This document shows positions 49,154-58,001 of a stretch of 64,000 nucleotides of DNA, in pieces. Numbering within the stretch: position 1 is the stretch's first letter; every line of letters starts with the position of its first letter. The DNA comes from Clostridium saccharoperbutylacetonicum N1-4(HMT) (GTDB taxonomy: Bacteria; Bacillota; Clostridia; Clostridiales; Clostridiaceae). A program made the position numbers and the translations under genes. The notes under the pieces are model-generated. The model did no database searches. It was not told the DNA's origin and saw nothing but the letters and a program-made list of their open reading frames with translations. The stretch covers positions 1,921,001-1,985,000 of the forward strand of contig NC_020291.1 in assembly GCF_000340885.1 (NCBI RefSeq). The letters are read 5' to 3'.

Positions 49154-49855
49154 ATGGATAGAGCAAAAAAACTATTAATAGGAAAAATATTATTGGCAAT
49201 ATTAGGTGGGATAGCTATTACGTTAACTATTAAGTATTTACCATATATTCTTGAAATAACAACATCCCTTGATAAGTTTAGGGATTATATAATTTCTACA
49301 GGGAGGTTTGGTTCATTTTTATTTATATTCTTTCAAATATTACAAACCGTGATTGCACCAATTCCAGGTGAAGTGATTCAAGTTGCTGGTGGATACATAT
49401 ATGGAGTTCCTCTTGGGCTAATTTATACCACATTAGGACTTATGATTGGTGGGATTATAGCTTTTTATTTCACAAGATTAATAGGAGCTTCCTTTATAGA
49501 AAAACTGATTAAAAAGAAAAAATCCAACTGGCTTTTGGATATTATGAATAGTAAAAAGTTTACAGTTATATTATTTGTATTTTTTATTATACCTGGTTTT
49601 CCAAAAGACTTTTTAATATATGTAGCAGGGTTAACTCCAATAAAGCCATTAAAATTCTTTGGAATTTTACTTATAAGTAGATTTCCATGGCTATTAGCTT
49701 CCGTAGGAATAGGATCTAATATTCATTATGGAAATTATATGTCAACAATAGTAATTTCACTTATAGCTTTAATAGCATTTGTATTAGGGATAATTTATAA
49801 GGATAAGCTTATAAGTAAGTTTTCCCAAGGTAATCAAGTTAATGAACAGATGTAG
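49154..49855 (+). CDS. TVP38/TMEM64 (DedA-like, SNARE-associated) membrane protein
   Basis: 233 aa with about five membrane segments. The family motifs are APIPGEVIQVAGGYIYG and FIIPGFPKDFLIYVAGL, the paired re-entrant loops of this superfamily. Members are lipid scramblases or flippases or are needed for envelope homeostasis. AGAAAGGAAAAAATT precedes the ATG. It is followed 25 bp later by a phospholipid synthesis gene, which supports a role in membrane lipids. Confidence 0.9.
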   Translation: MDRAKKLLIGKILLAILGGIAITLTIKYLPYILEITTSLDKFRDYIISTGRFGSFLFIFFQILQTVIAPIPGEVIQVAGGYIYGVPLGLIYTTLGLMIGGIIAFYFTRLIGASFIEKLIKKKKSNWLLDIMNSKKFTVILFVFFIIPGFPKDFLIYVAGLTPIKPLKFFGILLISRFPWLLASVGIGSNIHYGNYMSTIVISLIALIAFVLGIIYKDKLISKFSQGNQVNEQM

Positions 49856-49880
49856 TTAAGTAAGTAAAAGGAGTCGAGGC

Positions 49881-50402
49881 ATGTTAAAAAAATATATACC
49901 AAATATATTAACATTTATGAATTTATCGTTTGGAATTCTTTCAATAATTGAAGTTTTTAATAAAAATTTTAGTAGAGGAGCTTTATTTATAATTGCTGCT
50001 GCGTTAATAGATAGATATGATGGCAGAATTGCAAGATATTTTAAGGTATCCAGTGAAATAGGAAAAGAACTAGATTCTTTAGCAGATTTAATTTCCTTTG
50101 GAGTTGCACCGGCTATATTAATATTTTCTAAATATATTTTTGGTTTTCAGGCGTTTGGCGTGATTGGAATTATTTCAGCACAAGCTTATATTATATGTGG
50201 TTGTTACAGATTAGCAAAATATAATGTTAGTGAATTTAATGGAACTTTCACAGGAATTCCAATAACTATTGCAGGTTTAATTCTAGCATTATTTTCGTTA
50301 TTTGTACCTAAAAATAACGTATTTGTAATAATACTATCAGTTATTTTAATGAGCGTTCTTGCTTATCTTATGATAGCAAAATTTAAGTTGAAAAAGATTT
50401 GA
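49881..50402 (+). CDS. pssA: CDP-diacylglycerol-serine O-phosphatidyltransferase
   Basis: 173 aa, typical of the Gram-positive type II enzyme. The CDP-alcohol phosphotransferase motif D-G-x2-A-R-x8-G-x3-D-x3-D is complete (DRYDGRIARYFKVSS then EIGKELDSLAD). Several membrane segments follow. It makes phosphatidylserine, precursor of phosphatidylethanolamine. AAAGGAGTCGAGGC precedes the ATG. No phosphatidylserine decarboxylase gene is adjacent, so it may be an additional copy under the nearby two-component system (inference). Confidence 0.92.
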   Translation: MLKKYIPNILTFMNLSFGILSIIEVFNKNFSRGALFIIAAALIDRYDGRIARYFKVSSEIGKELDSLADLISFGVAPAILIFSKYIFGFQAFGVIGIISAQAYIICGCYRLAKYNVSEFNGTFTGIPITIAGLILALFSLFVPKNNVFVIILSVILMSVLAYLMIAKFKLKKI

Positions 50403-50460
50403 TCTGGTGAATAAGCAAGGCTTGAATAAATGTTATCAGCCACAGAGGAGGAATTTTAAT

Positions 50461-51456
50461 ATGGAAGTAAAAAAAGATGAGTTTTGGAAAAATGTAATAA
50501 GAACTGTTATAGAATTTATGGTTATAGCTTTAATAATTTATCTTATTAAAGATTTGTTTAATCTAATTATTTTTACATTCTTATTTTCTTATTTACTATA
50601 TAATTTGCAAAAATATATAGTAAGAAAAACGCGCTTGCCAAGAACCTTAGTAACGATTGTTTTATATATTATTATTTTTGGATTAATAATATTTTTTGCG
50701 TGTAGGTATATTCCTGAAATTATAAGAGAAATTCAAATCATATATGAAGAGCTATGGAAAATAAATGTACCTGATAATTGGAAAGGATATATAGATATCT
50801 TAAGGAAGCAGATTGATATATCAAAATCTTATGATACGCTTATGAATACTTTGATAGTTACTGGCAAAAGCTTAGTACAGGGAAGTGCTAATTTATTTAT
50901 TTCATTAATATTAAGTATGCTTTTTATCTTAGATATAGAAAGAATAAAAAAATTTATAAGCAAATTTAAAACGAGTAAAGCATCAAGACTTTACAATCGT
51001 CTTGAGTATTTTGGATTAAATTTCTTAAATTCCTTTGGAAAAGTAATACAAGCTCAATTTTTAATAGCATTAGTAAATTCTATTCTTTCTACCATAGCTT
51101 TATGGATTATGGGATTTCCACAATTAATAGGTCTAGGCTTTATGATATTTGTGCTAAGTTTTATACCGGTGGTTGGAGTTATAATATCTTTAATACCACT
51201 TTGTTTAATAGCATTCAATGTTGGCGGTGTAATTAAAGTAATATCCGTTATTATAATGATTGCTTTATTACATGGGTTAGAAAGTTATATATTAAATCCA
51301 AAGTTAATGTCCGATAAAACATCATTGCCAGTATTCTTTATATTTATAATATTAGTTTTGGGAGAACAATTTATGGGAACATGGGGATTATTGTTGGGAA
51401 TACCTTTAGTTATTTTTATTTTAGATATTTTAGAGGTTAAGGTATCAGATGAATAA
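50461..51456 (+). CDS. AI-2E family transporter / putative permease
   Basis: 331 aa from ATG 50461 (GAGGAGGAATTTTA upstream; the frame is open to 50407 without a ribosome site). The family pattern of two membrane segments, a central soluble part, then a cluster of segments is visible, with GFMIFVLSFIPVVGVIISLI and LHGLESYILNPKLMSDKT near the end. Family members transport diverse small solutes, Na+/H+ or signal molecules; the substrate is not readable. Confidence 0.88.
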   Translation: MEVKKDEFWKNVIRTVIEFMVIALIIYLIKDLFNLIIFTFLFSYLLYNLQKYIVRKTRLPRTLVTIVLYIIIFGLIIFFACRYIPEIIREIQIIYEELWKINVPDNWKGYIDILRKQIDISKSYDTLMNTLIVTGKSLVQGSANLFISLILSMLFILDIERIKKFISKFKTSKASRLYNRLEYFGLNFLNSFGKVIQAQFLIALVNSILSTIALWIMGFPQLIGLGFMIFVLSFIPVVGVIISLIPLCLIAFNVGGVIKVISVIIMIALLHGLESYILNPKLMSDKTSLPVFFIFIILVLGEQFMGTWGLLLGIPLVIFILDILEVKVSDE

Positions 51457-51496
51457 TTAAGAATTAAAAATTAAATTGAAAATGAAAGGGAAAGTT

Positions 51497-53230
51497 ATGT
51501 TAAAGTTACTTAAATATTTTAAATTTAATAAAGTAATTGTTACTTCATTAGTTATAGTTATATTGCTCAAAACCTTAGGAATACTTTATGTTCCAACCTT
51601 GACGGCTAGTATAGTTAACAATGGAGTAGTAAAAGGGGATATGGATTATGTATTAAAGACTGGTGGGATAATGATAGGTGTTGCAATACTTACAGGAATA
51701 TTAGCTATATTATCGACATATTTGTCAGCTAATTTATCAGCAGCTCTTTCGCGAGATATGCGTAGGAAAATATTTTTGCATTCACAAAAGTTATCTATAG
51801 AAGATTATAAAAAATTTTCTACTTCCTCTTTAATAACACGATGTACAAGTGATGTAAATCAAGTGGAAAATACAGTAATAATGATTTTTGAGATGATTAT
51901 TCCTGTTCCGTTTATAACCTTAATAGGAATGTTATTAGCATTTTTTAAAGATAAGTATATGGCTTTAATAATACTTATAACAGGGGGATCGCTTCTAATA
52001 TTTATTTTATTGATAAGTAAAAAAGTTATAAGTTTATCAATTGGAATGCAGGAAGAGTTAGATAAAATAAATTCTAGAGTTAGGCAATTTATTTCTGGAA
52101 TACGAATTATACGTGCTTTTAATCGTGACAGGTATGAAAAAAAGCTAATGGATAGCACTTTTGAGAGCTATGCTGATATTAATATAAAAATGAACAAGAT
52201 ATTTGCAATGGGAATGCCGTTAATATTATTTATACTAAATTTATGTACTGTGGCTATTTTATGGTTTGGAGCTGTTAGAATAAATGCTGGAAAAATGTTA
52301 GTTGGAGATATTATGGCAGTTATAGAATATTCAATAATTATACTTGTGTATTTAGTTATGGCTGTAATGGTGCTTATGAATTTACCACGTGCTAGTGCAT
52401 GTTCTAAGCGTATATTAGAAGTGTTGTCGTACAAGCCTGAAATTATAGATGAAAAAATAACTAACCAGATTTCAAATAATAAAAAAGTCTTAGAATTTAG
52501 AAATGTTATATTTTCATATAAAGATGCACAGGAGCCTGTACTTAAAGGTATTAATTTTACCTGTGAAAGTGGTAAAACAACTGCAATTATAGGTGCTACA
52601 GGTTCAGGGAAAAGTACTATTGCTAAATTAATACCAAGATTACAGGACGTAAAAAATGGAGAAATATTAATTAATGACCTTAACATAAAAAAGTTTCCAC
52701 AAAAAGATTTAAGGAATAGTATAAGCTTTTCGCCACAAAAAGCATTTCTATTTAGTGGAACTATAGCTAGCAATATAAGACATGGAAAAAAGGATGCAAC
52801 CTTAGAGGAAATACGAAGCGCTGCTATAACGGCTCAAGCAGATAACTTTATAATGGATTTAAAATCTGATTATGATTCAATAGTATCGCAGGGGGGAAGT
52901 AATTTTTCTGGAGGGCAAAAACAGAGAATATGTATTGCACGAGCTTTGATAAAGAAAAGTGATATATATGTATTTGATGATAGCTTTTCTGCCTTGGATT
53001 ATAGCACAGATGCTAGACTCAGAAGAGCAATGAAGGAAAGGTTAAAGGATTCAATTATTATAACAATTGCTCAAAGAATAAGTACTATTATGGAAGCAGA
53101 GCAGATTATAGTTTTAGATAAAGGACAAATAGTAGGAAAAGGAACTCATAAGGAACTTATGAAAAATTGTTCTATTTATATAGAAATAGCAGAATCACAA
53201 TTGAGCAAGGAGGAATTAGCTAATGAATGA
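51497..53230 (+). CDS. ABC exporter, half-transporter 1 (degenerate catalytic site)
   Basis: 577 aa from ATG 51497; a TTG at 51476 is in frame but GAAAGGG fits the ATG better. Six membrane segments (about 1-310), then an ATPase domain with Walker A GATGSGKSTIAK, signature NFSGGQKQR, and Walker B VFDDSFSALD. The catalytic Glu after Walker B is Asp, the mark of the degenerate subunit in heterodimeric exporters. It overlaps the next gene by 8 bp. The pair probably exports drugs, lipids or peptides. Confidence 0.92.
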   Translation: MLKLLKYFKFNKVIVTSLVIVILLKTLGILYVPTLTASIVNNGVVKGDMDYVLKTGGIMIGVAILTGILAILSTYLSANLSAALSRDMRRKIFLHSQKLSIEDYKKFSTSSLITRCTSDVNQVENTVIMIFEMIIPVPFITLIGMLLAFFKDKYMALIILITGGSLLIFILLISKKVISLSIGMQEELDKINSRVRQFISGIRIIRAFNRDRYEKKLMDSTFESYADINIKMNKIFAMGMPLILFILNLCTVAILWFGAVRINAGKMLVGDIMAVIEYSIIILVYLVMAVMVLMNLPRASACSKRILEVLSYKPEIIDEKITNQISNNKKVLEFRNVIFSYKDAQEPVLKGINFTCESGKTTAIIGATGSGKSTIAKLIPRLQDVKNGEILINDLNIKKFPQKDLRNSISFSPQKAFLFSGTIASNIRHGKKDATLEEIRSAAITAQADNFIMDLKSDYDSIVSQGGSNFSGGQKQRICIARALIKKSDIYVFDDSFSALDYSTDARLRRAMKERLKDSIIITIAQRISTIMEAEQIIVLDKGQIVGKGTHKELMKNCSIYIEIAESQLSKEELANE

Positions 53231-55052
53231 TGAAAGATCAAATGATATACTCTCCTTCGATAGTGAAATATCAATAGAAAAAGCTAAAGATACGAAGAAA
53301 ACATTAAAAAGGCTAATGAAACTGCTCCTTAATCAAAAGTGGAAATTAATTGTTGTAATATTTTTTGCTATTATGAGTTTAGCCTTTACAATGATTGCTC
53401 CATTAATTTTTAGTGAGGCTATTAATACTATATATGATGGAATAAAAAATACATCTTCTAGTAGTTACTTTAATATAAGATTTGATATCATAATGAAGCT
53501 AGCTTTTATACTATTGGGAATATATTTGTTATCATTCATATCTAATTATATTCAACAGTATATAATGGCATCAGTAGCTCAAACTTTAGTGTTATCTATA
53601 AGGAAAAAAATAAGTGAAAAGCTAACAAAAGTCACTTTAAAATATTATGACACACATAAAAAGGGAGAAATTTTAAGCAGGATATCAAATGACTTGGAAA
53701 AAGTATCTGATACACTGCAGTCAGGACTCATGCAGTTTATTACAGCTGTTCTATCAATAATAGGAGCTGTCTCACTTATGATTTTTATAAATTGGATATT
53801 AGCCTTAGTAGCTATTTTTATTATTATCATGGGAATTATAGCAGCATCTATGTTTGAGAAAAAAAGCATTAATTATTTTACTAATAGGCAAGAATCTTTA
53901 GGAAAATTTAATGGGCAAATTGAAGAATATTTTACTGGGCAAATGGAGGTAAAGGCCTTTAATATGGAAGAAGATATAATAAAGGCTGTGGAAATGTCTA
54001 ATGAGAAATTATATTTAGATGAGAAAAAAGCACAATTTATCACCTATGCCATAAATCCTTTAATACGCTTGATGAATCAGGTAGGATATGTAGTAATAGC
54101 TGCTATTGGAGCTATATTCGCTATTCAAGGAAGATTGTCTATTGGAATAATACAAGCTTTTTTTCAATATGTAGACCAAGCCTCAGAGCCACTAACTGAA
54201 GCAGCATATATATTAAATTCAATGCAGGCAGCTATTGCCTCAGCAGAACGAGTATTTGAAATCCTAGACGAAGTCGAAGAAGCAGGAGATATTGCAGATA
54301 ACCAAATAATATCAAATCCAAAAGGTAATATAGAGTTTAAGAACATAAGATTTGGATATGAAAAAGAAATTCTAATTTCAGGCGTGAGTTTAAAGGTGAC
54401 GGCAGGACAAAAAGTTGCTATAGTTGGTCCAACTGGTGCAGGAAAGACTACATTGATAAATTTGCTTATTAGATTTTATGACTTAAATAGTGGAAAAATA
54501 GAAATTGATGGGATCGATATTACCAACTTAAAACGAAGTGATTTACGAGCTTTGTTTGGTATGGTGTTACAGGATTCGTGGCTTTTTGATGGAAGTATAA
54601 AAGATAATATTTCATATGGAAGAGAAGGTGCAGATATTTCTGAAATTCAAAATTCAGCAAGACTTGCCAAGATTGATGATTTTATAAGAGCACTTCCACA
54701 TGGATATGATACAGTTTTGAGTGATGAAAATTCATCCATATCTCAAGGGCAAAAGCAGCTGTTGTGTATTGCTCGTGCAATTTTAGCAGACCCTAAAATC
54801 TTGATTTTAGATGAGGCAACCTCAAGTGTAGATACACGTACAGAATTGGAAATACAAAATGCCATGGATAATCTAATGAAAGGTAGAACAAGCTTTATAA
54901 TTGCTCATAGATTATCTACCATAAAGAATGCTGATAAGATATTAGTTATGGATAAGGGAAATATTGTTGAACAAGGTACACATGGAGAATTACTGACTAA
55001 AAATGGGTTATATAATAAGATATATAACAGTCAATTTTCACATGGGAAGTAA
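53223..55052 (+). CDS. ABC exporter, half-transporter 2 (canonical catalytic site)
   Basis: 609 aa. Membrane domain (about 35-340) and ATPase domain with Walker A GPTGAGKTTLIN, Walker B LILDEATSSVD with the catalytic Glu, and an altered signature SISQGQKQL (Gln for Gly). Combined with subunit 1, one ATP site has a normal signature and Glu and the other is degenerate, as in heterodimeric type IV exporters. It begins 8 bp before the end of subunit 1, so translation is coupled. Confidence 0.93.
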   Translation: MNDERSNDILSFDSEISIEKAKDTKKTLKRLMKLLLNQKWKLIVVIFFAIMSLAFTMIAPLIFSEAINTIYDGIKNTSSSSYFNIRFDIIMKLAFILLGIYLLSFISNYIQQYIMASVAQTLVLSIRKKISEKLTKVTLKYYDTHKKGEILSRISNDLEKVSDTLQSGLMQFITAVLSIIGAVSLMIFINWILALVAIFIIIMGIIAASMFEKKSINYFTNRQESLGKFNGQIEEYFTGQMEVKAFNMEEDIIKAVEMSNEKLYLDEKKAQFITYAINPLIRLMNQVGYVVIAAIGAIFAIQGRLSIGIIQAFFQYVDQASEPLTEAAYILNSMQAAIASAERVFEILDEVEEAGDIADNQIISNPKGNIEFKNIRFGYEKEILISGVSLKVTAGQKVAIVGPTGAGKTTLINLLIRFYDLNSGKIEIDGIDITNLKRSDLRALFGMVLQDSWLFDGSIKDNISYGREGADISEIQNSARLAKIDDFIRALPHGYDTVLSDENSSISQGQKQLLCIARAILADPKILILDEATSSVDTRTELEIQNAMDNLMKGRTSFIIAHRLSTIKNADKILVMDKGNIVEQGTHGELLTKNGLYNKIYNSQFSHGK

Positions 55053-55252
55053 TGATTTATATTGTCATAAAAGCTACAATGCATGAAATATTTTTGCCAA
55101 TATTGGATTTGTTATTAGAATTATGTTTGTGGTAGAATTAAACAGAATGTAAAATCTGTAATTTAAATAATACTTAATTCGTTCAAAGAAAAGAAAGGCT
55201 AATATTTTTATTTGGTTTCCTACTTGGAGCGAGTGAAAGGAATGGCATAAAT

Positions 55253-56113
55253 ATGAAAACAATATACAAATGTTTCCCAGAAGGAAAATTTAAAGTATTA
55301 ACAATGAGTTATGATGATGGAAGGGAGCCAGATAAAAGATTACTGTCACTATTTAATAAGTATGGAATAAAAGGAACCTTTCATTTAAATTCTGCACTTT
55401 TCAAGGATGCTCCACCAACACCTAATGATGTTTATGGCTTAAGAATACCTGAAGAAGAAATTAGAGAACTTTATAAAGGACATGAAATATCATGTCATAC
55501 GGCTACACATCCAACTATAGCAAGAGCACCATTAGCACATGTAGCAAAGGAAATTATTGCTGATAGAGAAAAGCTAGAAGAACTAGTAGGATATACAGTA
55601 AGAGGTTTATCTTATCCAAATGGGTCTTATAGCAATGAAATAAAAACTATGCTGCCAAGCCTTGGAATAGAGTATGGTAGAGTAGTTGAAACTACAGGAA
55701 CCTTTGATTTGCCAATAGATTTTCTTGAGTGGAAAGGAACTTGTAAGCATGCAGATCCCAATTTACTTAAATATGCAGAGGATTTTGTGGCATTGACTAA
55801 AAAACAATATATGTACATGTTTTATGTGTGGGGACACAGCTTTGAATTCCCTAGGGACAATAACTGGGAGGTAATTGAAAAGTTCTGTGAAAAAGTAGGT
55901 AATAGAGATGATATATGGTATGCAACTAATATTGAAATTGTTGATTATTTAAAGGCTTGTGATAATTTACAATATTCAATGAAGGGGGATTTTGTATATA
56001 ATCCAAACTTCAGATCAGTTTGGGTCAGTGTAGCAGGAGAAATCTATGAAATTCCTGGAGGAAAGCAAGTTTACTTTAGTGAATCTACTAAAGATACCCA
56101 AAGCGAGAATTAG
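55253..56113 (+). CDS. Polysaccharide deacetylase family protein (NodB homology)
   Basis: 286 aa. NodB motifs are LTMSYDDGREPD (metal and base Asp), SCHTATHPTI (the two metal His), RGLSYPNGSYS and YVWGHSFEF (late His). No signal peptide, so it is probably cytoplasmic or acts on small N-acetylated sugars rather than on the wall. The last residues (DTQSEN and TAG) are encoded by the start of repeat copy B, so insertion of the element seems to have supplied the end of this gene. The ribosome site is weak (GAAAGGAATGG). Confidence 0.87.
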   Translation: MKTIYKCFPEGKFKVLTMSYDDGREPDKRLLSLFNKYGIKGTFHLNSALFKDAPPTPNDVYGLRIPEEEIRELYKGHEISCHTATHPTIARAPLAHVAKEIIADREKLEELVGYTVRGLSYPNGSYSNEIKTMLPSLGIEYGRVVETTGTFDLPIDFLEWKGTCKHADPNLLKYAEDFVALTKKQYMYMFYVWGHSFEFPRDNNWEVIEKFCEKVGNRDDIWYATNIEIVDYLKACDNLQYSMKGDFVYNPNFRSVWVSVAGEIYEIPGGKQVYFSESTKDTQSEN

Positions 56114-56404
56114 ACTTATGCAACAATTACCGAAATCAGATCCATTTATCTTCCACAGGACTAGTGAAATTTTCGCTGGAAGGTTCTAAATGTGGGCTTG
56201 TCGTCATTTCAGCGTGTTCCAGATGTAAAAGCTCCAAGGAGAAAGTTCATGTTTCCAAATATAAAAGCTCCAGGGAGAAAGTTCGTGTTTCCAAATATAA
56301 AATTTGGACATTCACTTTTTGGACACTTACTTTTTGGACATTCACTTTTGGACAAGCTGAAAATGAAACAAGCCGTAGTTTGATTATTCATTTGGATATC
56401 TATA
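56089..56404 (+). mobile_element. ~316-bp non-coding structured repeat element, copy B
   Basis: The ends TAAAGATACCCAA (56089-56101) and TTGGATATCTATA (56392-56404) are near-perfect inverted repeats. It shares GAGAATTAGACTTATGCAAC, GACTAGTGAAATTTTCGCTG and the hairpin arms GGCTTG/CAAGCC with copy A. The hairpin tip is enlarged by tandem repeats (56226-56354), and the 3' domain found in A and C is deleted. It overlaps the last 25 bp of the deacetylase gene. Short frames in both strands here are artefacts of the repeats. Confidence 0.75.
56226..56354 (+). repeat. Tandem repeats in the hairpin tip of element copy B
   Basis: Two 36-bp units (56226-56261 and 56262-56297; each TAAAAGCTCC...TTTCCAAATA, about 92% identical) are followed by four TTTGGACA units at about 15-bp spacing (56303-56354). 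TCCAAAT and ATTTGGA are complementary, so the two blocks can pair with each other. Confidence 0.75.
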
Positions 56405-56478
56405 TTAATAAATCATTAGTTTATAAAAAACTAATGTTAAAATCAAAAATGTAAGGAACAAAGGAGATGAGGACATCA

Positions 56479-57030
56479 ATGTTGCAAAATATAGATGATT
56501 CTATACTATTATTTATAAAAAATAATATGCATAGCTATATTATGGACAAGGTTATGATTACAAGTACTCACTTAGGAAATAATGGTGCTATATGGATTTT
56601 AATAATCCTATTATTAATGATTAATAAAAAATATAGAAAGATAGGGTTTATAGCCTTAGGTGCTTTAATATTAAGTGCAATTTTAGGCGAAGGAATACTA
56701 AAACATTTGGTACAGCGAACACGTCCCTGTGTTAATATACCTGCAATAGATATGCTGATTAAAAAGCCCACATCATATTCTTTCCCATCAGGACATTCAG
56801 CTTCTGCTTTTGCAGTTGCAGCAGTATTAGCAAATTATTTTAAAAGGTATAAATTTGTTTTATTTGGGTTAGCATTATTAATAGCCTTTTCAAGGTTATA
56901 TTTATATGTACATTACCCAACGGATGTATTAACTGGCATTGTTTTAGGGTTGATTTCCAGCAAAATAGCAATTGCTTTTTCAAAATATCTTACGGAAAAA
57001 ATAGATAGTAAGGAATGCAGAACTTTTTAA
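56479..57030 (+). CDS. PAP2-family phosphatase (undecaprenyl-diphosphatase-like)
   Basis: 183 aa from ATG 56479; the in-frame ATG at 56467 is only 1 nt from the AAGGAG box, so the second start is preferred, with moderate certainty. Membrane segments surround the three phosphatase motifs KHLVQRTRPC, FPSGHSASAF and SRLYLYVHYPTDVLTG with the catalytic His residues. It would dephosphorylate lipid pyrophosphates such as undecaprenyl diphosphate or phosphatidate. It belongs with the envelope genes upstream. Confidence 0.9.
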   Translation: MLQNIDDSILLFIKNNMHSYIMDKVMITSTHLGNNGAIWILIILLLMINKKYRKIGFIALGALILSAILGEGILKHLVQRTRPCVNIPAIDMLIKKPTSYSFPSGHSASAFAVAAVLANYFKRYKFVLFGLALLIAFSRLYLYVHYPTDVLTGIVLGLISSKIAIAFSKYLTEKIDSKECRTF

Positions 57031-57108
57031 ATTAATAAAGGTTTTACATATTTTTATAGAATACTTTATTAAATTTATATTTATTTATATTTTGAGGAGG
57101 TATTGGGT

Positions 57109-57540
57109 ATGAAAGAAATGGCAGGTTTATTTGGATGGATTGGTGTTTGGGGCTATGCAATAGCATTACTTAACTTTTTTATGAAGTATATAAATAAAAT
57201 ATATATAAATAGGTTACCCAAAGACAAGGAGAAATTCAAAGGTATTTATAGAGGCATAATGAAATTTGTAGTGAAATATCATAAAATAGCTGGAGTAATT
57301 GCATCAATAGCAATCGTAGTACATTTTTACTTAATGTATAGCTATAAAGGCTTATCAATACCTGGACTTATAGCTGCTATTGTAATGTGGCTTGTATTTA
57401 CAATAGGGATATATGGCTTTGGAATCAACAAAAATATGAGGGGGAACTGGGTGAAAATACACAGGACCTTATCCTTTCTTTTAATAGTCCTTGTAGTATT
57501 TCACGTAATGTTTACAAAAGTATTATTAATACATAAATAA
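57109..57540 (+). CDS. Small four-helix membrane protein, cytochrome b561-like
   Basis: 143 aa from ATG 57109 (TTTGAGGAGGTATTGGGT upstream; TTG 57103 is closer than ideal). Four membrane segments are visible. His residues occur in pairs within them: KYHKIAG and VVHFYLMY, then KIHRTLSF and VFHVMF. Such paired membrane His are typical of heme-b binding in b561/ferric-reductase-like proteins. The family is not named with certainty. It could move electrons across the membrane or be a structural relative. It is followed by two terminators. Confidence 0.65.
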   Translation: MKEMAGLFGWIGVWGYAIALLNFFMKYINKIYINRLPKDKEKFKGIYRGIMKFVVKYHKIAGVIASIAIVVHFYLMYSYKGLSIPGLIAAIVMWLVFTIGIYGFGINKNMRGNWVKIHRTLSFLLIVLVVFHVMFTKVLLIHK

Positions 57541-57565
57541 TACTATAAGCTGCCACACTAATGAC

Positions 57566-57610
57566 ATAATTATCTTATATTATAAAGGTATAAGATAATT
57601 ATTTATTATT
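57566..57610 (+). terminator. Terminator 1 after the b561-like gene
   Basis: ATAATTATCTTATA (57566-57579) pairs perfectly with TATAAGATAATTAT (57589-57602), followed by a T-rich tail. Confidence 0.7.
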
Positions 57611-57641
57611 TACCCCTTATAAAAATATATAGCCAGTATTT

Positions 57642-57680
57642 AGAATGATCTATTCACCCTAGTAGATCATTCTTTTTTGT
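57642..57680 (+). terminator. Terminator 2 after the b561-like gene
   Basis: AGAATGATCTA (57642-57652) pairs with TAGATCATTCT (57663-57673), followed by six T. It ends a few bases before repeat copy C. Confidence 0.85.
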
Positions 57681-57686
57681 TTTAAG

Positions 57687-58001
57687 TAAAGATATCCAAA
57701 GCGAGAATTAGACATATGCGTAACTTACCGAAATTAAACACATATTTATTACAGCGGACTTATGAAATTTTCGCTGGATGGGTTCTAAGTGGAAGGTTTC
57801 ACCCATTTCTGCATGTTCCTAAAGTAAATTTATGACAAGCAGAAAGTGGAACAACCTTCCACTAATAACCATCACAGCTTAATTTCCTATGCCGCTTGCA
57901 CAAATATGTATCTAATTTCTAGTGTAGTGTTACGATTATAATTTCTCAATGATACATGTATATTCCATTTATAGGTCTGATTATTAAATTGGATATCTAT
58001 A
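57687..58001 (+). mobile_element. ~316-bp non-coding structured repeat element, copy C
   Basis: The ends TAAAGATATCCAA (57687-57699) and TTGGATATCTATA (57989-58001) are inverted repeats. The flanks are conserved with copy A (GCGAGAATTAGAC, TGAAATTTTCGCTGGA, TCTAGTGTAGTGTTACGATT). The core stem AGTGGAAGGTT (57788-57798) with AACCTTCCACT (57853-57863) has a sequence unlike copy A but the same position and full pairing. It starts right after the T-run of a terminator. Confidence 0.75.

Noticed and set aside
52168..52773. 201-codon minus-strand frame
   Set aside because: Antisense of the ABC exporter gene, without ribosome site or recognisable domain.
56226..56354. Possible CRISPR-like array
   Set aside because: Units are contiguous tandem repeats without spacers, only two plus four copies, and no cas gene is present.
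56192..56454. Overlapping open frames on both strands rich in SRREKVRVSKYK- and FWTLTFWTF-like repeats
   Set aside because: They are translations of the tandem repeats in element copy B, with no ribosome site and no family; the DNA is non-coding.
46674..58001. Repeat elements as retron RNA, group II intron or IS200/IS605-type element
   Set aside because: No reverse transcriptase, maturase or transposase lies near any copy, and I see no diagnostic domain V or msr-msd features; the family stays unassigned.
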